From Andalucia godoyi (Eukaryota > Discoba > Jakobea > Jakobida > Andaluciidae): a stretch of DNA of 64,000 bases. Below the pieces are notes generated by a model that did not search any database, was not told where the DNA came from, and saw only the letters and a program-made list of their open reading frames with translations. The stretch covers positions 160,438 to 224,437 of the forward strand of contig VRVR01000028.1 in NCBI GenBank assembly GCA_009859145.1, given 5' to 3'. Of this stretch, positions 29,905 to 41,080 are shown one piece after another (position 1 is the first letter of the stretch; every line of letters begins with the position of its first letter). A program made the translations under genes and the position numbers.

Positions 29905-30630
29905 ATGTTTCATCGATCTGACATGTCCACAATGTCTTCTTGCGCACCATCGTTTCCCACATTCTCAAACGCCCTTTCCCGATCGTGGCTGGTCCCCCCT
30001 GAGTCGATGCTGTTCCGATCCATGCCGAACTGCATGCTGCTACCATTCTCCGGCGCTGACAGTCACAAACAACACTGGACAGCAGAAGAAGAGCATGCGT
30101 TCGTCCGAGGCCTGAGCATCTATGGGAAGGGCTCGTGGGCCAAAATCGCCGGCATCATCAAGACTCGCACCGCTGTACAAGTCAAGAACCACGCAAAAAC
30201 TTACTTTTCTCGACTCAGTAGCCCGCGGCGGACTTCCGCAAAGGGGCTCCGTCATCTGGTGAACCGAGTCGCCTCTCCTGACAGATCCAAGAGCTCCAGC
30301 TCTGGCAACTCGCCTATGCCATCAAAAGTAACGTTCGAGTCTCATCTCGATCTCGATCTCGATCTCGATGTCGAGCTCGATCATGAAATCTCGGCAGACC
30401 ATGATACGGCGTCACCTACACAAACGGATATTCTGGTCGCAGAGTCATCCAAGTGCTCCGTGCCACAAGGCTGCTTCACGAACAGCAGCGATCGCGCTGC
30501 GACCGCGGAGTCCAATGCTGCGGCCGTGCTACCACAATTCTTTTTCGAGACTGCTCAGCCATTTCTCAAGTTGGATATCAACTCTGTCTTGTCTTTCTTG
30601 TCTTCGAATTCAACTTGTACATCGTGTTGA
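29905..30630 (+). CDS. Single-repeat Myb/SANT protein (SHAQKYF-like)
   Basis: 241 aa. One Myb repeat at ~52-100: HWTAEEEHAFVRGLSIYGKG, WAKIAGIIKTRTAVQVKNHA and KTYFSRL. The third helix VKNHAKTYF corresponds to the VASHAQKYF motif of plant and protist single-Myb factors. A later stretch is an (LD)n repeat from GATCTC units (DLDLDLDLDVELD). Presumed DNA- or chromatin-binding protein. I used the ATG at 29905; the frame is open 12 codons further but from GTG. Confidence 0.7.
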   Translation: MFHRSDMSTMSSCAPSFPTFSNALSRSWLVPPESMLFRSMPNCMLLPFSGADSHKQHWTAEEEHAFVRGLSIYGKGSWAKIAGIIKTRTAVQVKNHAKTYFSRLSSPRRTSAKGLRHLVNRVASPDRSKSSSSGNSPMPSKVTFESHLDLDLDLDVELDHEISADHDTASPTQTDILVAESSKCSVPQGCFTNSSDRAATAESNAAAVLPQFFFETAQPFLKLDINSVLSFLSSNSTCTSC

Positions 30631-30860
30631 TCTGTGTTGTTGATCTGTGTTGTCTGCATAGTCTGTCCATACTTTGTACCTATCTAGTATCCTTACAATC
30701 TGTATTGGTTTAGTCTCCAGGGCTATATATTTTTCCTGTGGGTCGTACCAATGTTTCACCGTCCCGCTCACCCTCCCCCACGCCTGATCGATAAAAGAAC
30801 GCGACCATTTGTCGAAATGTTCCTATCGCATGATTACTTGGGCTTTATATACAGTACATC
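30631..30860. other. Convergent 3' region
   Basis: 230 bp between the Myb gene (+) and the 1018-aa gene (-). Nothing recognised. Confidence 0.65.
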
Positions 30861-33608
30861 TTAGACTGATTCTTTCCAGTCGGGCAGATGGTGGACCTTG
30901 ATGTCCATACTTGTAGACGAGATGTGCATGCTCGAGATCAAACCGTCCAAGTCACTGTCTTGCTTCGTCTGTGGCACATTCATTGCCAGCCGAGGCACAG
31001 CTTTCTCAACCGGTCGTCGGTACCCGCCGCCAGACGGAGGCCTCCTTGCGCTTGCCGGTCGACTGTGAAGCGGTCCACGGTTCGAATCCGGGCGTTCATA
31101 AAAGTAGGTGGACCCCACGGAAAGCACACCCCCCAAAGGAGTTCCTTTTCTCGGAACCGCTTCCCACGCATCCAGTGCCCTCTCCTGAGACTCATCCTCT
31201 TTTGAAGGAGCGGCGAACAGTTTCTTATTCACTTCATAGGCCGTCGGTCGGTGCGCTTTCCCGTCAATTTCCAACATGATTTCTACGTTTGACGCCGGCC
31301 GTTTGTACCCAAAGTCTCTTGGCTGCATCTTGGAAGCCACGCCCCCCATACTGCGAGATTGGGACTTTGTAGGAGGAGACTGTCGCAGTGCCGGGTTCTC
31401 CCAGGCCGATCGCCTCGACACTTTCACCTCCCGATCTTCCTCAGAGAGCAATCGGATATTGGAAACGAAGTGCTTGGCATTCGGTTTTGATCGTCGCTGC
31501 TGCGCATCTGCAGCAGACCACGGTTCCAAGTCATGATCGTAAAGACCGTGGGAACTTCCAGAAGACCGAGACGACTCCATGTGAGTGTTCTTCAGGCGGT
31601 GACTCGTCGCCGCAGCGCAGGAGTTTCCACCGATGTCCAGGTCCTTTTCAACGTCTTCTGCATCGTTGCCCCAGACCGAAAAGCCCCTCGGACGCACACC
31701 GCCCTCACCAGATGACAATGATGAGGCATCTGAACGATCCTCATCGCCCTGACGGCTACTCGACCCGCCTTCTACGTCCTCAAAGTCATCGCCCCAAATG
31801 GAAGGACGCTCAAATTTCTTACCACGATCTTCAGATGCATGCGACCGAACGGACGGCATCCGATCACCATGATCACCATCGTCTCCGTCAAGAACAAACT
31901 CTGTGGCCCCAGTAACATGCTGCTGTTCAAGACCACCTTCAACATCTAACACATCATCCCCCCAAATACTGGACCCTCTTGCCTCCCCACACCCAAACAA
32001 GGCACTCCCCTTGTGACGCATTGTCTTTGCAAAGTCGGACTGAGGTTCGGTAAGTCGAGGAGGCGACGCAAGGAGCGGCGAAGTCTTGGGCTTCGAATCC
32101 GTCAATTTCCAGGAGGGCACCGGCTCAGGTCCCTGGCTTCCAACATCACGCCTTTCAATTTTCTTCAGCAGTGGGGTTTCTTGGCCTGAAAGAGACCGCT
32201 TCTGAGCGGCTGACCGTGGACGGGCCGATTTGGTGCTTTTCGGTTTGTACAGGTCTGCAGTGTATCCTGCAGACGACTCGGCGCGTTCTCGGTGCTTGCG
32301 TTCCGTGGAGGAGCCAGGTTTTGAGTACGGGTTATTCAGTGAAAACGCAGTAGAACTTCTCGCAAGAGCCGACGAAACAATCTTGCGGACCATATGCACC
32401 GATTCCATGGACGGCAGTTCCGGTTCGTGAACGACTGGTCGCACAGTGCGGTTCACAGAAGCCGGGCGGGAAGAATGTGGCATCGCGCGAAAGCCGTGAC
32501 CGACCGATTGAGCATCTGTTCGTTCATGCAAATGTTGCACTGCAGACGCAAACCTTGACGTTGACGTCGCGATCGAGGAGGCGGAGGCGGAGGCTGAATG
32601 TGGTTGGATGTGCTGCGCAGTTGACAAGTTCTTCATCAGTATCTTGAAGCGCGACGATGGGCTGACCATCCGACGTTTCTCCACTTCATCCTGCGAAGCC
32701 GCCGATCGCGGTTGCCCCAAATCATCTGGATGGATATCCGATTCGAAAATCTCCGTCGGATACTCTCCCTTTTCCTTTGCCAGCACACGAGCACTATGAA
32801 TGTCGAACTGTTCCGAGTTGCTCGACCTATCGGTACCTGCGATAATCACAGCATCATTGAGGTCATCATGAGCCGCTGCCCGAGAGTCACTGTCTTCCTC
32901 GGGAGACTGCGGGGGCATATGAAGCTGCGATAGTGCAATGGACGGCACAAAATGGGTTCGGGAAGGAGAAACCGCAGACTTGCGAAACCTGTCCTTTTCC
33001 ACTACTGTGTCCATTCCTTCCACGGTATGCAAAGAACAATTCACTGGGGAGTGCCGATCAACAACAGCATCCGCCTCCACATCGTCGTGATCATCCAAAA
33101 TTCCAGAATAGTCGATATTTTCGTCTGCATTCGTTCCAGGGCGATCCAACATGTCTGAACTCTCATCGTCGTCGTCGTCGTCCTCCTTCTCATCATCATC
33201 ATCATTGTTGTTGTTGCTGTTATCGTTAGTACGGTCATGGTCATGGTCATGGCCAGATCCAGTGTTCCAGAAGACTCCGCTGGAGGAGTGAAACGCAGAA
33301 CCGGCACCGTCAGCAAGCGCAGAGACTGGAATTCCAACAAGCATCAAAGATTCGAACGGGTCTTGGACCTGGGTCTTGGCCAGTTTGGTTGCCCCGGTTC
33401 TCTTATCCAAAGGCAGCGAATCGTGGTTGTCCACATGCGATCTTCCAAATGCAGAAGAAGGTCGCTCCTTCTTATTCTTTCCGCTCGACGACGAGAGTTG
33501 CAACGATGTTGATCTTCCATCTGAAGCAGACGGTCGATATGTTCGTCTTCCGCCACCGCCACTGCTGCTACTGGAATGGAAGCCATTATTCTGAATGTGA
33601 TGACCCCT

Positions 33609-33644
<36 letters not shown>

Positions 33645-34079
33645 ATTCTGATTCTGGTTCTGATTCTGGTATCTGGATGCGGATTCAGAGTCCGATGCTT
33701 GGTTGGTTAGTGACTTAGACTGCATAATCGCAGACAATGATTGCGACGCAAGAAATTCTTGCAGCTTCGCTTGATCTTCTTTGGTATTTCGCCGTTTTGA
33801 ATTGGGCTTTGAAACTAAGGATTGGCCATCATCACGCGTATCTTCTTGCGAGTCCTTCTTGCGATCAAATCCTTTCCGAAATCTCGCAGAAATCGGCCTC
33901 GGAGGAACTAACCAAACAAGAAGCAAAATACGAAAAACGAAAAAAAAATATAATAAACAGAATGGTTAATCAATTAATCGTATCATAATAAGAAAAACGA
34001 GGTAAGCAAAGGAGACAAAAATGCACTTCCAAATTTAAAAAAAGGACGAATAAACAGACGAAAACATACGCGTAAACAT
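30861..34079 (-). CDS. Large low-complexity protein with WG(D/N)D repeats, two exons
   Basis: 1018 aa; function unknown. The main frame lacks an ATG at its front, but a 10-nt exon (34079-34070, MFT plus one base) with donor GTATGT joins in phase across an intron 34069-33908 (acceptor GGTTAG). The N-terminus is then MFTLPPRPISARFRKGFDRK. The body is Ser-rich and disordered, with an (NQ)n run from TTCTGG units (33607-33670) and an acidic Asn/Asp stretch. Three spaced copies of a motif SIWGDDxxDVEGG occur at about 31965, 31800 and 31670, the last as SVWGNDAEDVEKD, plus a related SAWEN. The C-terminus (DLDGLISSMHISSTS, LPDWKESV) looks like a short conserved tail. Confidence 0.7.
33908..34069 (-). 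other. Intron 1 of the 1018-aa protein gene
   Basis: 162-nt phase-1 intron; donor GTATGT three codons after the ATG, acceptor TTGGTTAG preceded by a long T-rich tract and a TTAAC branch-like site. The match of donor, phase and open frame supports it. Confidence 0.65.
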
Positions 34080-34304
34080 TCAAGCCCCGGCCTCCTGTTT
34101 TGGTTCGTTATCAATAGTATAAATACGAATATAAATGCAGATATTCTCTTTTTGCAGATCTTTATTCTTCAGAAAGCCACGATTAGCGCAGCGCCGATCA
34201 AACGATCGAAGGCTCTTCTTATTGGAAGCCCCCATGCAGACGGGTTATTTGAGAATTAATAACGTCCTGTTTTCCAAAAAGAATTGTCTTTCCTTTATCT
34301 ACAG

Positions 34305-34455
34305 CCGCTTGCCAAAAACAAGAATCATGGTTGGTCATCATCGGCGAAGCTGTCACCGAAGACATATCCAAAGCCACATGCTTCTTTGATTTTCATTCAT
34401 TTAGGGACGAACACCAGCTCTTCAATGCAGACTGCTCTGCACCAGAGATGCGTCG
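34305..34455 (+). repeat. Dispersed element D, copy D1
   Basis: About 150 bp similar to 62715-62862. Best block: GCTGTCACCGAAGACATATC, then CCACATG, then CTCTTCAATGCAGACTGC. Several short frames remain open in both copies, so coding origin is undecided. Confidence 0.6.
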
Positions 34456-34702
34456 CAATCACGGGTTTCTTGGTTCTCGCTCTCTTCAGGCATGGCCGAT
34501 TTGTGTTTTTCGGGAAGATCCCTCTTTGGAGCCATGCGATGTTTTGTCTCTGATGAAAGACGCTGCTTGAGGGTTCGATTATGAAAAACAAACAGAAAAT
34601 AGTAGAAAGAAAAAATAGTGAAGAATGAAAGAAATTCTAGCCTTGGCTAACGTGAGACAATAGCATTGTTTGATGTTCAACGTTGATACGCAAAGCTGTG
34701 AG

Positions 34703-35138
34703 CCGCTGAATAATAACACGTCATTGTCATGCATACGGGAGTATGCATAAACAGACACGGTCAATACTGGCCGACACTAGCACGTTTGTTTCACAGGGGA
34801 ATTCGTGCTTGCGCACGCACAGGCTCCGCATTTTCGACTCTCTTTAACGCAGCATCCGTAGCCATCTATTCTATCATTCGTTGGTTTGGTTTTTTGGTTT
34901 CACTTTTTGCAACGTTTATGCCATAAGGCGACCGAGTATCGCGAGCGGCGCAAGCAAAGTGTCTGCATGTCCCGCGTGTAGCTCACAGATTGATCGAGAT
35001 TGGGAACGGAGCGCGGAACATCTATCTGAAGAATGCCGTGAGGTGTGTTGGGAGCCTATCCCCTTCCCGGCAACGAGATGCAAGTTTGAATATGCATATC
35101 TACGAATAGACATGCAGGTTCAGTGTATAATGAAGGCG
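34703..35138 (+). mobile_element. Dispersed repeat, subfamily A, copy A3
   Basis: About 435 bp, near-identical to A2 except for an ~18-bp insertion rich in GGTTT (~34881-34900). Ends ...TATAATGAAGGCG. The core lies at ~35005-35030. Confidence 0.75.
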
Positions 35139-35242
35139 TCGGAGAGGAGAGGAGAAGGGGGGTGGTTTACATTGTGCGTGTGTCTTTGAAAGAACTTGAA
35201 GTTGAGTTTTCTTTCTGGCGCACGCACTTCGTTTCGAACAGA

Positions 35243-35279
35243 GGTTTTTGTTTTTGTTTTTGTTTTTGTTTTTGTTTTG
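35243..35279. repeat. (GTTTTT)n tandem repeat
   Basis: About six units just behind element A3, upstream of the P-type ATPase. Confidence 0.85.
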
Positions 35280-35403
35280 AGATTCTGTGTATAACAACAC
35301 TGGACAGCATTTTCGACTCATTTGGATGCGGTTGTGAGTGAGTTGCTTGGTAACGGAAAAAAAAAAAAGAAAAGAAAAAAAAGAAGCCGATTCGCGAAGA
35401 GAC

Positions 35404-38400
35404 ATGGTACACGATCGTGTGTTTCGCGTAAGAGGCAACGACGACGATCACAACAACAACGAAAATCAAAACGACAATGAAAACGAAAATGGTGAGGAGG
35501 AGCAAGACGGGGTGCACCTTTTGGCAGACGCAAGCAGGTATGCCACCGGGAGCAATGGCAGTGGGAATGGGAATGATGCTACCGCGAATCGGCCGGCATC
35601 GGTTGGCGAATCACTGCCGTTCCGTGTGATTTCTGCAGAGGATGCTTCTCGCGAATCTGTGTTTGTATTGTGCAATTGGCTGCGGACGGATTCTGTAAAA
35701 GGACTGTCCGTGGAAGAAGCCGTCAGGAGATTTGGGCTGTTTGGACCAAATATCCTTCCCGGCGACACTCCGATCCAAAAATCGTTTTTCCAGGTTCTTC
35801 TAAAGGAGATGCGAGAGCCAATGATTATTCTGCTTCTGTTTGTTGCCATCTTGTATTTTGCACTGGAGGAAATTGGCGAGGCGTTGTTTGTCAGCATCAT
35901 CATCGGTGCAGTGATATGCATCGAAGTGTGGAATGAAAGACGATCAAAGGCCGCGGTTGATTTGCTGCGGTCCACAGTGAAGCCCATGGGGATTGTTCGA
36001 CGAAACGGTGCGTTGATGAAGGTGGAATCATCTGAAATTACAATCGGAGATGTTTTGGCTTTGAAGGCTGGGCAGAGGTTAGCTGCAGACGTCAGACTCA
36101 TTTCTTCATCGGGCCTGGAAGTAGAGGAGTCACTGCTGACCGGAGAATCCGAGCCGATTCCAAAGTCCGCGTCCTCTGATGCTACGTTGGATGCACTGCA
36201 GGGATATCCCAATGGCTTGGACTCGAGAATTGATTCTTCGTTCTCGGGCTACGTCCCTCGAAATGTCCTGATTGCCGGTTCCTCCGTCGTCAAGGGATCC
36301 GGGGTGGCAGTCGTGTATGCAATAGGCGGCTCTACAAGAGTGGGCAAACTTGGAAAGTCCCTGGATGACGTCTCCAAACCAAAAAAGACACCGTTGCAAA
36401 AAGTCATGAAGAAGTTCGCCTTCCGATTCTCTTTGTGCGCCGTGTCGTTTTCGGTGATCGTTTTCTTCGGTTTGCTGTTCTTAACAAACGCATCTTGGAA
36501 GGTGGCGCTAATTTCGTCACTGAGCCTTGCGTTCGTGACAATTCCCGAGGAGCTACCATTGCTGATCAAATCCGTAATGGCAGTCGGGGCATATGCACTG
36601 TCTAAGAGCCACCACATTATCATGAAGCAAGTGCAGTCCGTGGAGGCAATTGCTTCCTGCAGTGTTCTCTTTTCGGACAAGACCGGTACTCTCACCAGAA
36701 ACAAACTCAGCCTTGCAAAAGCCGTCACGTTCAGAAAGGCATTTGATGTACCGGAATTTTCAGTTGCGTCCCCACGCGGATTAAATGCTGCGGCTTCGGA
36801 AGAGATTGCAAAATCTGTCGTGATCGATGCGCGCGTTCCGACTGGCTCTTTGCTGAATGCATGGGGGTTTTTGTCCTCCGACTTGAGTTACCTCATGGCC
36901 CTGCTTGCTAATGAAATTTCAACCAGGGATGCGCAGTTGCAAGATCCATTTGACGATGCCGTATATGCGGCACTCCAGTCGACGTCGTCTCCGAACGATG
37001 TTTCTTGCGACTCCTTGCTGTCATCTCTGAGAACTGTGGTTGGGACAGCGGACATCCCACCTGCAGTTGTTTCCCAATACGAACGTCTTCGCGGGAAGCT
37101 GCTCGCATTCCAGGATTCATCTCCACAGTCTCCTGGAAAATCAGACTCGGAGACCAGCCTTTCTGCTTCACTTCTGATTAAAGGAGCTCCAGAAGATGTG
37201 GTTTCGAAATGTGGGCGGCTTCGCACAGAGAGCGAAGGAGATATCCCCTTAAGTTCTCATGCAAAGGCCCTGATTTTGTCGTACGTCTCGTCTCTTGCGG
37301 GTCGAGGATTTCGTCTCATCGCCCTCGCCCAGCAAGATACTCGATTTCCTCTGCACCTTGACGTCCGCGTAGATAATGGAGCATTTGTGGGCTCGGAAGA
37401 AAGTGTGACGGACTTTATCCGGGATCATTGCCAGGACGGGTCGTTTGTATTCCTGGGATTTCTGATGTTTGAAGATCCGCTCCGAGAAGACGCTGCAGAG
37501 GCCGTGGACTGGATCCGTTCCGCGGGGATTCATGTCGTTGTCGTGTCGGGTGATCATTCGCGCACCGTGCAGTCCGTGCTTGGCACACTGGTTAAGCAGC
37601 CTGAGAGACATGCTGATCTGTCTGTCCTCACCGAAGCTGGAATCGGGCCGTTTGTACTGGATTGTTTCTCAGTTCTGCAGTCATACTCTACGCACTCTGG
37701 AGATACGGAAATGTCGTTCAGCACGTTTCTTAGCGACTATCTTTCGCAGGTTGTGAATGCCTTGAAAGATCGGGTTTCTGGGTCTTTGCACCAAGTGACG
37801 AATGGCAAAGGGGCGATTGTAGGTGTCGCCAGGGCCACGCCCGATGTCAAGTTGTCGCTGCTGCGAATGCTGCGAGACGGCCAGCATCGAGTCATTGTTG
37901 CGGGGGATGGGCTGAACGACGTGCCTTCGCTGAAAGAAGCGGATGTCGGCATTGCCATGGGACTAAACTCAGCGGACCTTGCCAAGGAGGTGGCTTCGGT
38001 CGTTCTCGCAGACAACAATATCTGCGCCGTTGCAGAATCCATTCGTGCGGGTCGTCGGTTGTATGTCAATCTATTCAAAGCAATCACATTCTACCTGGCA
38101 GCCAAGATTGCAATCGCGTTTGCTTTTGCGATTTGTATAGCCGCTGGAGTGGGCTCTCCGTTCCACTCGACTCATCTCATCATTGCAGAGGCATTCATGG
38201 ATGTCGGTGCTTCTCTGTCCTTTCTGTTCATGCCCATCGATCCATCGTTTGCTCTTCGCGGACCACATGTATATCCTGTTCTTTTCCAAGTCAAGTTTCT
38301 GGGGAAAATAGTGGCGGCGTGTGCTTTTGGCTTGTTCTTTACAATTATATTCTCCTTCATGACTGGGTGCAATTTTGATGCTTCGCGCTGTCGATCTGGA

Positions 38401-38766
38401 GAGGGACAGGAACGAGCGCAGTCTGCTGTTTTCCTCGGATGGATGATCGTCCATGTACTTGCAGCTCTGGTCATCGCGCAGATCGACTCACCAATTACAT
38501 TTCGCTTTTCTTGTAACTTCCGCAGCATGCTTTCCGTTTTTCAGGATCCTGTGTCGCGGGCTGGGTATCGAAACTGGGGCCTCTGGACTCTCACCGCCGT
38601 GTTGTTTGTCTTTGCAGCGTTTGTTCTTCCATTCGTTTCCACCTTTCTTGCTCTGACGGCGCTTTCACTTGGCCAGATCGCTCTTGTATTTCTATTCGTG
38701 GCCCTGGGATGCCTGGTCGTCAGCACGGCCCGCGTCTTTTTTCACCAAGAATGGTATCTGTCGTAA
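35404..38766 (+). CDS. P-type cation ATPase (P2-like, ion not identified)
   Basis: 1120 aa. Actuator motif LLTGESEPIPKS; transmembrane-4 motif IPEELP (P381); phosphorylation site DKTGTLTRNK with D425; nucleotide-binding KGAPEDV; hinge GDGLNDVPSLKEADVGIAMG. The N-terminus has an Asn/Glu-rich tail and then the cation-ATPase N domain (RRFGLFGPNILPGDTP). About ten membrane helices. The usual Ca2+-pump PEGLP is PEELP, and the M6 motif NLVTDGLPA of SERCA is replaced by EAFMDVGASLSFLF, so Ca2+ transport cannot be assumed. It resembles poorly studied bacterial/protist P2 pumps more than SERCA or PMR1. ATG at 35404; the extension upstream has GTG only. Confidence 0.85.
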   Translation: MVHDRVFRVRGNDDDHNNNENQNDNENENGEEEQDGVHLLADASRYATGSNGSGNGNDATANRPASVGESLPFRVISAEDASRESVFVLCNWLRTDSVKGLSVEEAVRRFGLFGPNILPGDTPIQKSFFQVLLKEMREPMIILLLFVAILYFALEEIGEALFVSIIIGAVICIEVWNERRSKAAVDLLRSTVKPMGIVRRNGALMKVESSEITIGDVLALKAGQRLAADVRLISSSGLEVEESLLTGESEPIPKSASSDATLDALQGYPNGLDSRIDSSFSGYVPRNVLIAGSSVVKGSGVAVVYAIGGSTRVGKLGKSLDDVSKPKKTPLQKVMKKFAFRFSLCAVSFSVIVFFGLLFLTNASWKVALISSLSLAFVTIPEELPLLIKSVMAVGAYALSKSHHIIMKQVQSVEAIASCSVLFSDKTGTLTRNKLSLAKAVTFRKAFDVPEFSVASPRGLNAAASEEIAKSVVIDARVPTGSLLNAWGFLSSDLSYLMALLANEISTRDAQLQDPFDDAVYAALQSTSSPNDVSCDSLLSSLRTVVGTADIPPAVVSQYERLRGKLLAFQDSSPQSPGKSDSETSLSASLLIKGAPEDVVSKCGRLRTESEGDIPLSSHAKALILSYVSSLAGRGFRLIALAQQDTRFPLHLDVRVDNGAFVGSEESVTDFIRDHCQDGSFVFLGFLMFEDPLREDAAEAVDWIRSAGIHVVVVSGDHSRTVQSVLGTLVKQPERHADLSVLTEAGIGPFVLDCFSVLQSYSTHSGDTEMSFSTFLSDYLSQVVNALKDRVSGSLHQVTNGKGAIVGVARATPDVKLSLLRMLRDGQHRVIVAGDGLNDVPSLKEADVGIAMGLNSADLAKEVASVVLADNNICAVAESIRAGRRLYVNLFKAITFYLAAKIAIAFAFAICIAAGVGSPFHSTHLIIAEAFMDVGASLSFLFMPIDPSFALRGPHVYPVLFQVKFLGKIVAACAFGLFFTIIFSFMTGCNFDASRCRSGEGQERAQSAVFLGWMIVHVLAALVIAQIDSPITFRFSCNFRSMLSVFQDPVSRAGYRNWGLWTLTAVLFVFAAFVLPFVSTFLALTALSLGQIALVFLFVALGCLVVSTARVFFHQEWYLS

Positions 38767-39241
38767 TCATTTTTAAAAACATCACACAACCCTCTCCATC
38801 TCGTTAAAACTTTTTTTTCGTAATAGTACCAATTAGAACCAATTCGTTCTGATGCAGTGCGTCGCAGGCAAGGGCGGGGGGCAAAAGATTGTCATCTGTC
38901 AGCGGATGTCAGTGTTCCTTGGATGCATTCATCCACTGGCCACTCGAACTCGAACCCAGAGCCCAAAAACAGTCTCGTCTTGAACCTTGTGTCTCGGCGT
39001 GGCAGATTTTGAATCCTCAGTCAATTTGAAATTCCCTCTTTTCTTTTATTTATTGGTTTTTTCCTTTCTTCTCTTTTTCTCATTCTCTTCTTTCTTCTTT
39101 CTGTTTCGCTTGAACCTTTGGTTTTTCTCTCCCACTCCCCTTTTATTTGTTCTATTCAATATTTTTTTGTTGAAAGAAAGGTTCTTAAAAAAAAGAAAAA
39201 GAAAAGAAAAGAAAACAACGACAAGGACAAGTGACGACATA
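38767..39241. other. Intergenic region and PEPCK leader
   Basis: Pyrimidine-rich from ~39030 to 39170, then an A/G-rich stretch directly before the PEPCK ATG. No gene seen; in-frame codons ahead of the ATG are leader. Confidence 0.65.
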
Positions 39242-41080
39242 ATGACTCGGAATGTTGCGCCTGCTCGTTTTGAAGACACAATGACTAAGACACTGTCGTC
39301 ATCACCTGTCGAAGCATCACCTTTGATGATGTCGACGTCTGCGCGGACTACTGCTGCTGCGTCTACTACGCTTCAACAACCTGCTGCCGGTGGTGGATCT
39401 GCTGCTGCGTCGGCCAAGCTGCATAATGTCGTCCATGGGTCAGATGTGGACTTTATTGATCTTGAGGATACTGGAATCCATCTTCTCAACATTCTGCGGA
39501 ATCCGCCTGCTGCACTTCTGTATGAGCATGCGCTGCGGTATGAAAGCGAGTCTGTTCTTACTGCAACGGGGGCTCTGTCAGTTCGATCTGGTGCAAAGAC
39601 GGGTCGCTCGCCAAAGGACAAGCGCATCGTGAATGAGCCGTCCACTGCTGGAGACGTGTGGTGGGGTCCGGTGAATATCAAGCTCGACGAGGCGTCCTTC
39701 ATGATTAATCGTGAGCGTGCAGTGGATTATCTGAACACTAGAGAGCGCCTGTATGTCGTTGATGCGTTTGCCGGATGGGATCGCAAGTACAGAATCAAGG
39801 TTCGCGTGGTGTGTGCTCGGGCATACCATGCGTTGTTCATGGAGAACATGTTGATTAGACCGACTGCGGATGAGCTGGAGACGTTTGGAGAGCCGGACTA
39901 TGTCATTTATAATGCCGGGCAGTTCCCCTGTAATCGGTTTACAAAGGGAATGACGTCGTCAACATCAGTTTCGATCTGCTTTGACCGGCGAGAGATGGTC
40001 ATTCTGGGAACGCAGTATGCTGGAGAGATGAAGAAGGGTGTACTCACGATCATGATGTATTTGATGGCAAAGCAGGGAGTTCTCCCATTGCATTCATCTG
40101 CGAATGAAGGCGCCGATGGTTCCGTCACGCTCTTCTTTGGATTGTCGGGAACGGGAAAGACAACGCTTTCTGCAGATCCGCATCGTGCACTCATTGGAGA
40201 CGACGAGCACGTGTGGACAGAAGACGGCGTGTTTAACATTGAGGGCGGGTGCTACGCAAAGTGTGTGGGCTTGTCTGCCGCGACCGAGCCCGAGATATTC
40301 AACGCCATCCGTTTCGGAGCTGTGTTGGAGAACATCGTCATGGATCCGCACTCCAGATTGGTGGACTATGACAATATTTCGTTGACCGAGAACACTCGTG
40401 TTGCATATCCGCTCGAGTATATTCCGAATGCAAAGATCCCGGCGGTCGGTGGACATCCGACGAATATTGTCATGCTTGCGTGCGATGCGTTTGGTGTCTT
40501 GCCGCCAGTGTGCAAGCTGACGCCCAGCCAGGCCATGTACCACTTCATCTCTGGATACACTGCCAAGGTTGCCGGTACAGAAGTTGGCATTACGGAGCCG
40601 ACTCCCAATTTCTCTGCCTGCTTCGGTGAGCCGTTCCTTGTTTGGCATCCGACAAAGTATGCTGAAATGCTTGCAGACAAGATGCGCCTGCACGACACCC
40701 CGGCGTGGCTGGTCAACACTGGTTGGTCTGGTGGATCGTATGGAGTTGGAAAGCGCATGAAGTTGTCCATCACGCGCGCCATCATTGATGCGATCAACGA
40801 TGGTACACTTGAGCAGCAAGAGTTTGTCCAAGAGCCTATCTTTGGCATGTGGATCCCCAAGACCTGCCCGAAGGTTCCTGCCGAGATTCTCAACCCGCGG
40901 AACACATGGGCGAACAAGGAGCAGTATGATCGCACTGCTACCAAGCTTGCAACCATGTTTGTAGTGAACTTCAGGAAGTACCAGGACAAGGCGTCCACGG
41001 AACTTCTCGATGCAGCTCCCAAGAAGATCGATCTGTCCCTTGTTGACGAACATGATCTTGGCGGTGCGGCAATGGGATAA
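39242..41080 (+). CDS. PCK: Phosphoenolpyruvate carboxykinase (ATP-dependent)
   Basis: 612 aa. Oxaloacetate + ATP to PEP + CO2 + ADP, the committed step of gluconeogenesis. ATP-type signatures: [18 protein letters not shown], the P-loop [16 protein letters not shown], the metal and nucleotide site [20 protein letters not shown] and [14 protein letters not shown]. The first ~60 residues are a Ser/Thr/Ala-rich extension before the conserved start ([16 protein letters not shown]). It might be an organelle-targeting or regulatory tail, though it begins with few basic residues. The start is the ATG at 39242; an 85-codon in-frame extension is T-rich leader. Confidence 0.95.
   Translation: MTRNVAPARFEDTMTKTLSSSPVEASPLMMSTSARTTAAASTTLQQPAAGGGSAAASAKLHNVVHGSDVDFIDLEDTGIHLLNILRNPPAALLYEHALRYESESVLTATGALSVRSGAKTGRSPKDKRIVNEPSTAGDVWWGPVNIKLDEASFMINRERAVDYLNTRERLYVVDAFAGWDRKYRIKVRVVCARAYHALFMENMLIRPTADELETFGEPDYVIYNAGQFPCNRFTKGMTSSTSVSICFDRREMVILGTQYAGEMKKGVLTIMMYLMAKQGVLPLHSSANEGADGSVTLFFGLSGTGKTTLSADPHRALIGDDEHVWTEDGVFNIEGGCYAKCVGLSAATEPEIFNAIRFGAVLENIVMDPHSRLVDYDNISLTENTRVAYPLEYIPNAKIPAVGGHPTNIVMLACDAFGVLPPVCKLTPSQAMYHFISGYTAKVAGTEVGITEPTPNFSACFGEPFLVWHPTKYAEMLADKMRLHDTPAWLVNTGWSGGSYGVGKRMKLSITRAIIDAINDGTLEQQEFVQEPIFGMWIPKTCPKVPAEILNPRNTWANKEQYDRTATKLATMFVVNFRKYQDKASTELLDAAPKKIDLSLVDEHDLGGAAMG

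Larger units (their letters stand above)
34080..35403. other. Divergent intergenic region with repeats D1 and A3
   Basis: 1.3 kb between the 1018-aa gene (-) and the P-type ATPase (+). Contains D1 (34305-34455), A3 (34703-35138) and a (GTTTTT)n tract (35243-35279). A plus-strand frame up to 34570 preceded by a TTTATCTACAG acceptor-like site could be a terminal exon, but I cannot assign it. Confidence 0.55.

Noticed and set aside
31079-31089. GGTTCGAATCC box-B-like sequence as a tRNA
   Set aside because: Inside the 1018-aa coding region; the flanks do not pair into a T stem or acceptor stem.
34331-34570. Plus-strand ORF over element D1 (79 aa) as a gene
   Set aside because: Its start is not an ATG in a good context, the second copy D2 is frameshifted, and no family is recognised; kept as repeat.
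38987-39241. 85-residue N-terminal extension of PEPCK as a targeting peptide
   Set aside because: Encoded by T-rich leader DNA giving F/L runs, begins at a non-ATG, and the conserved protein has its own ATG at 39242.
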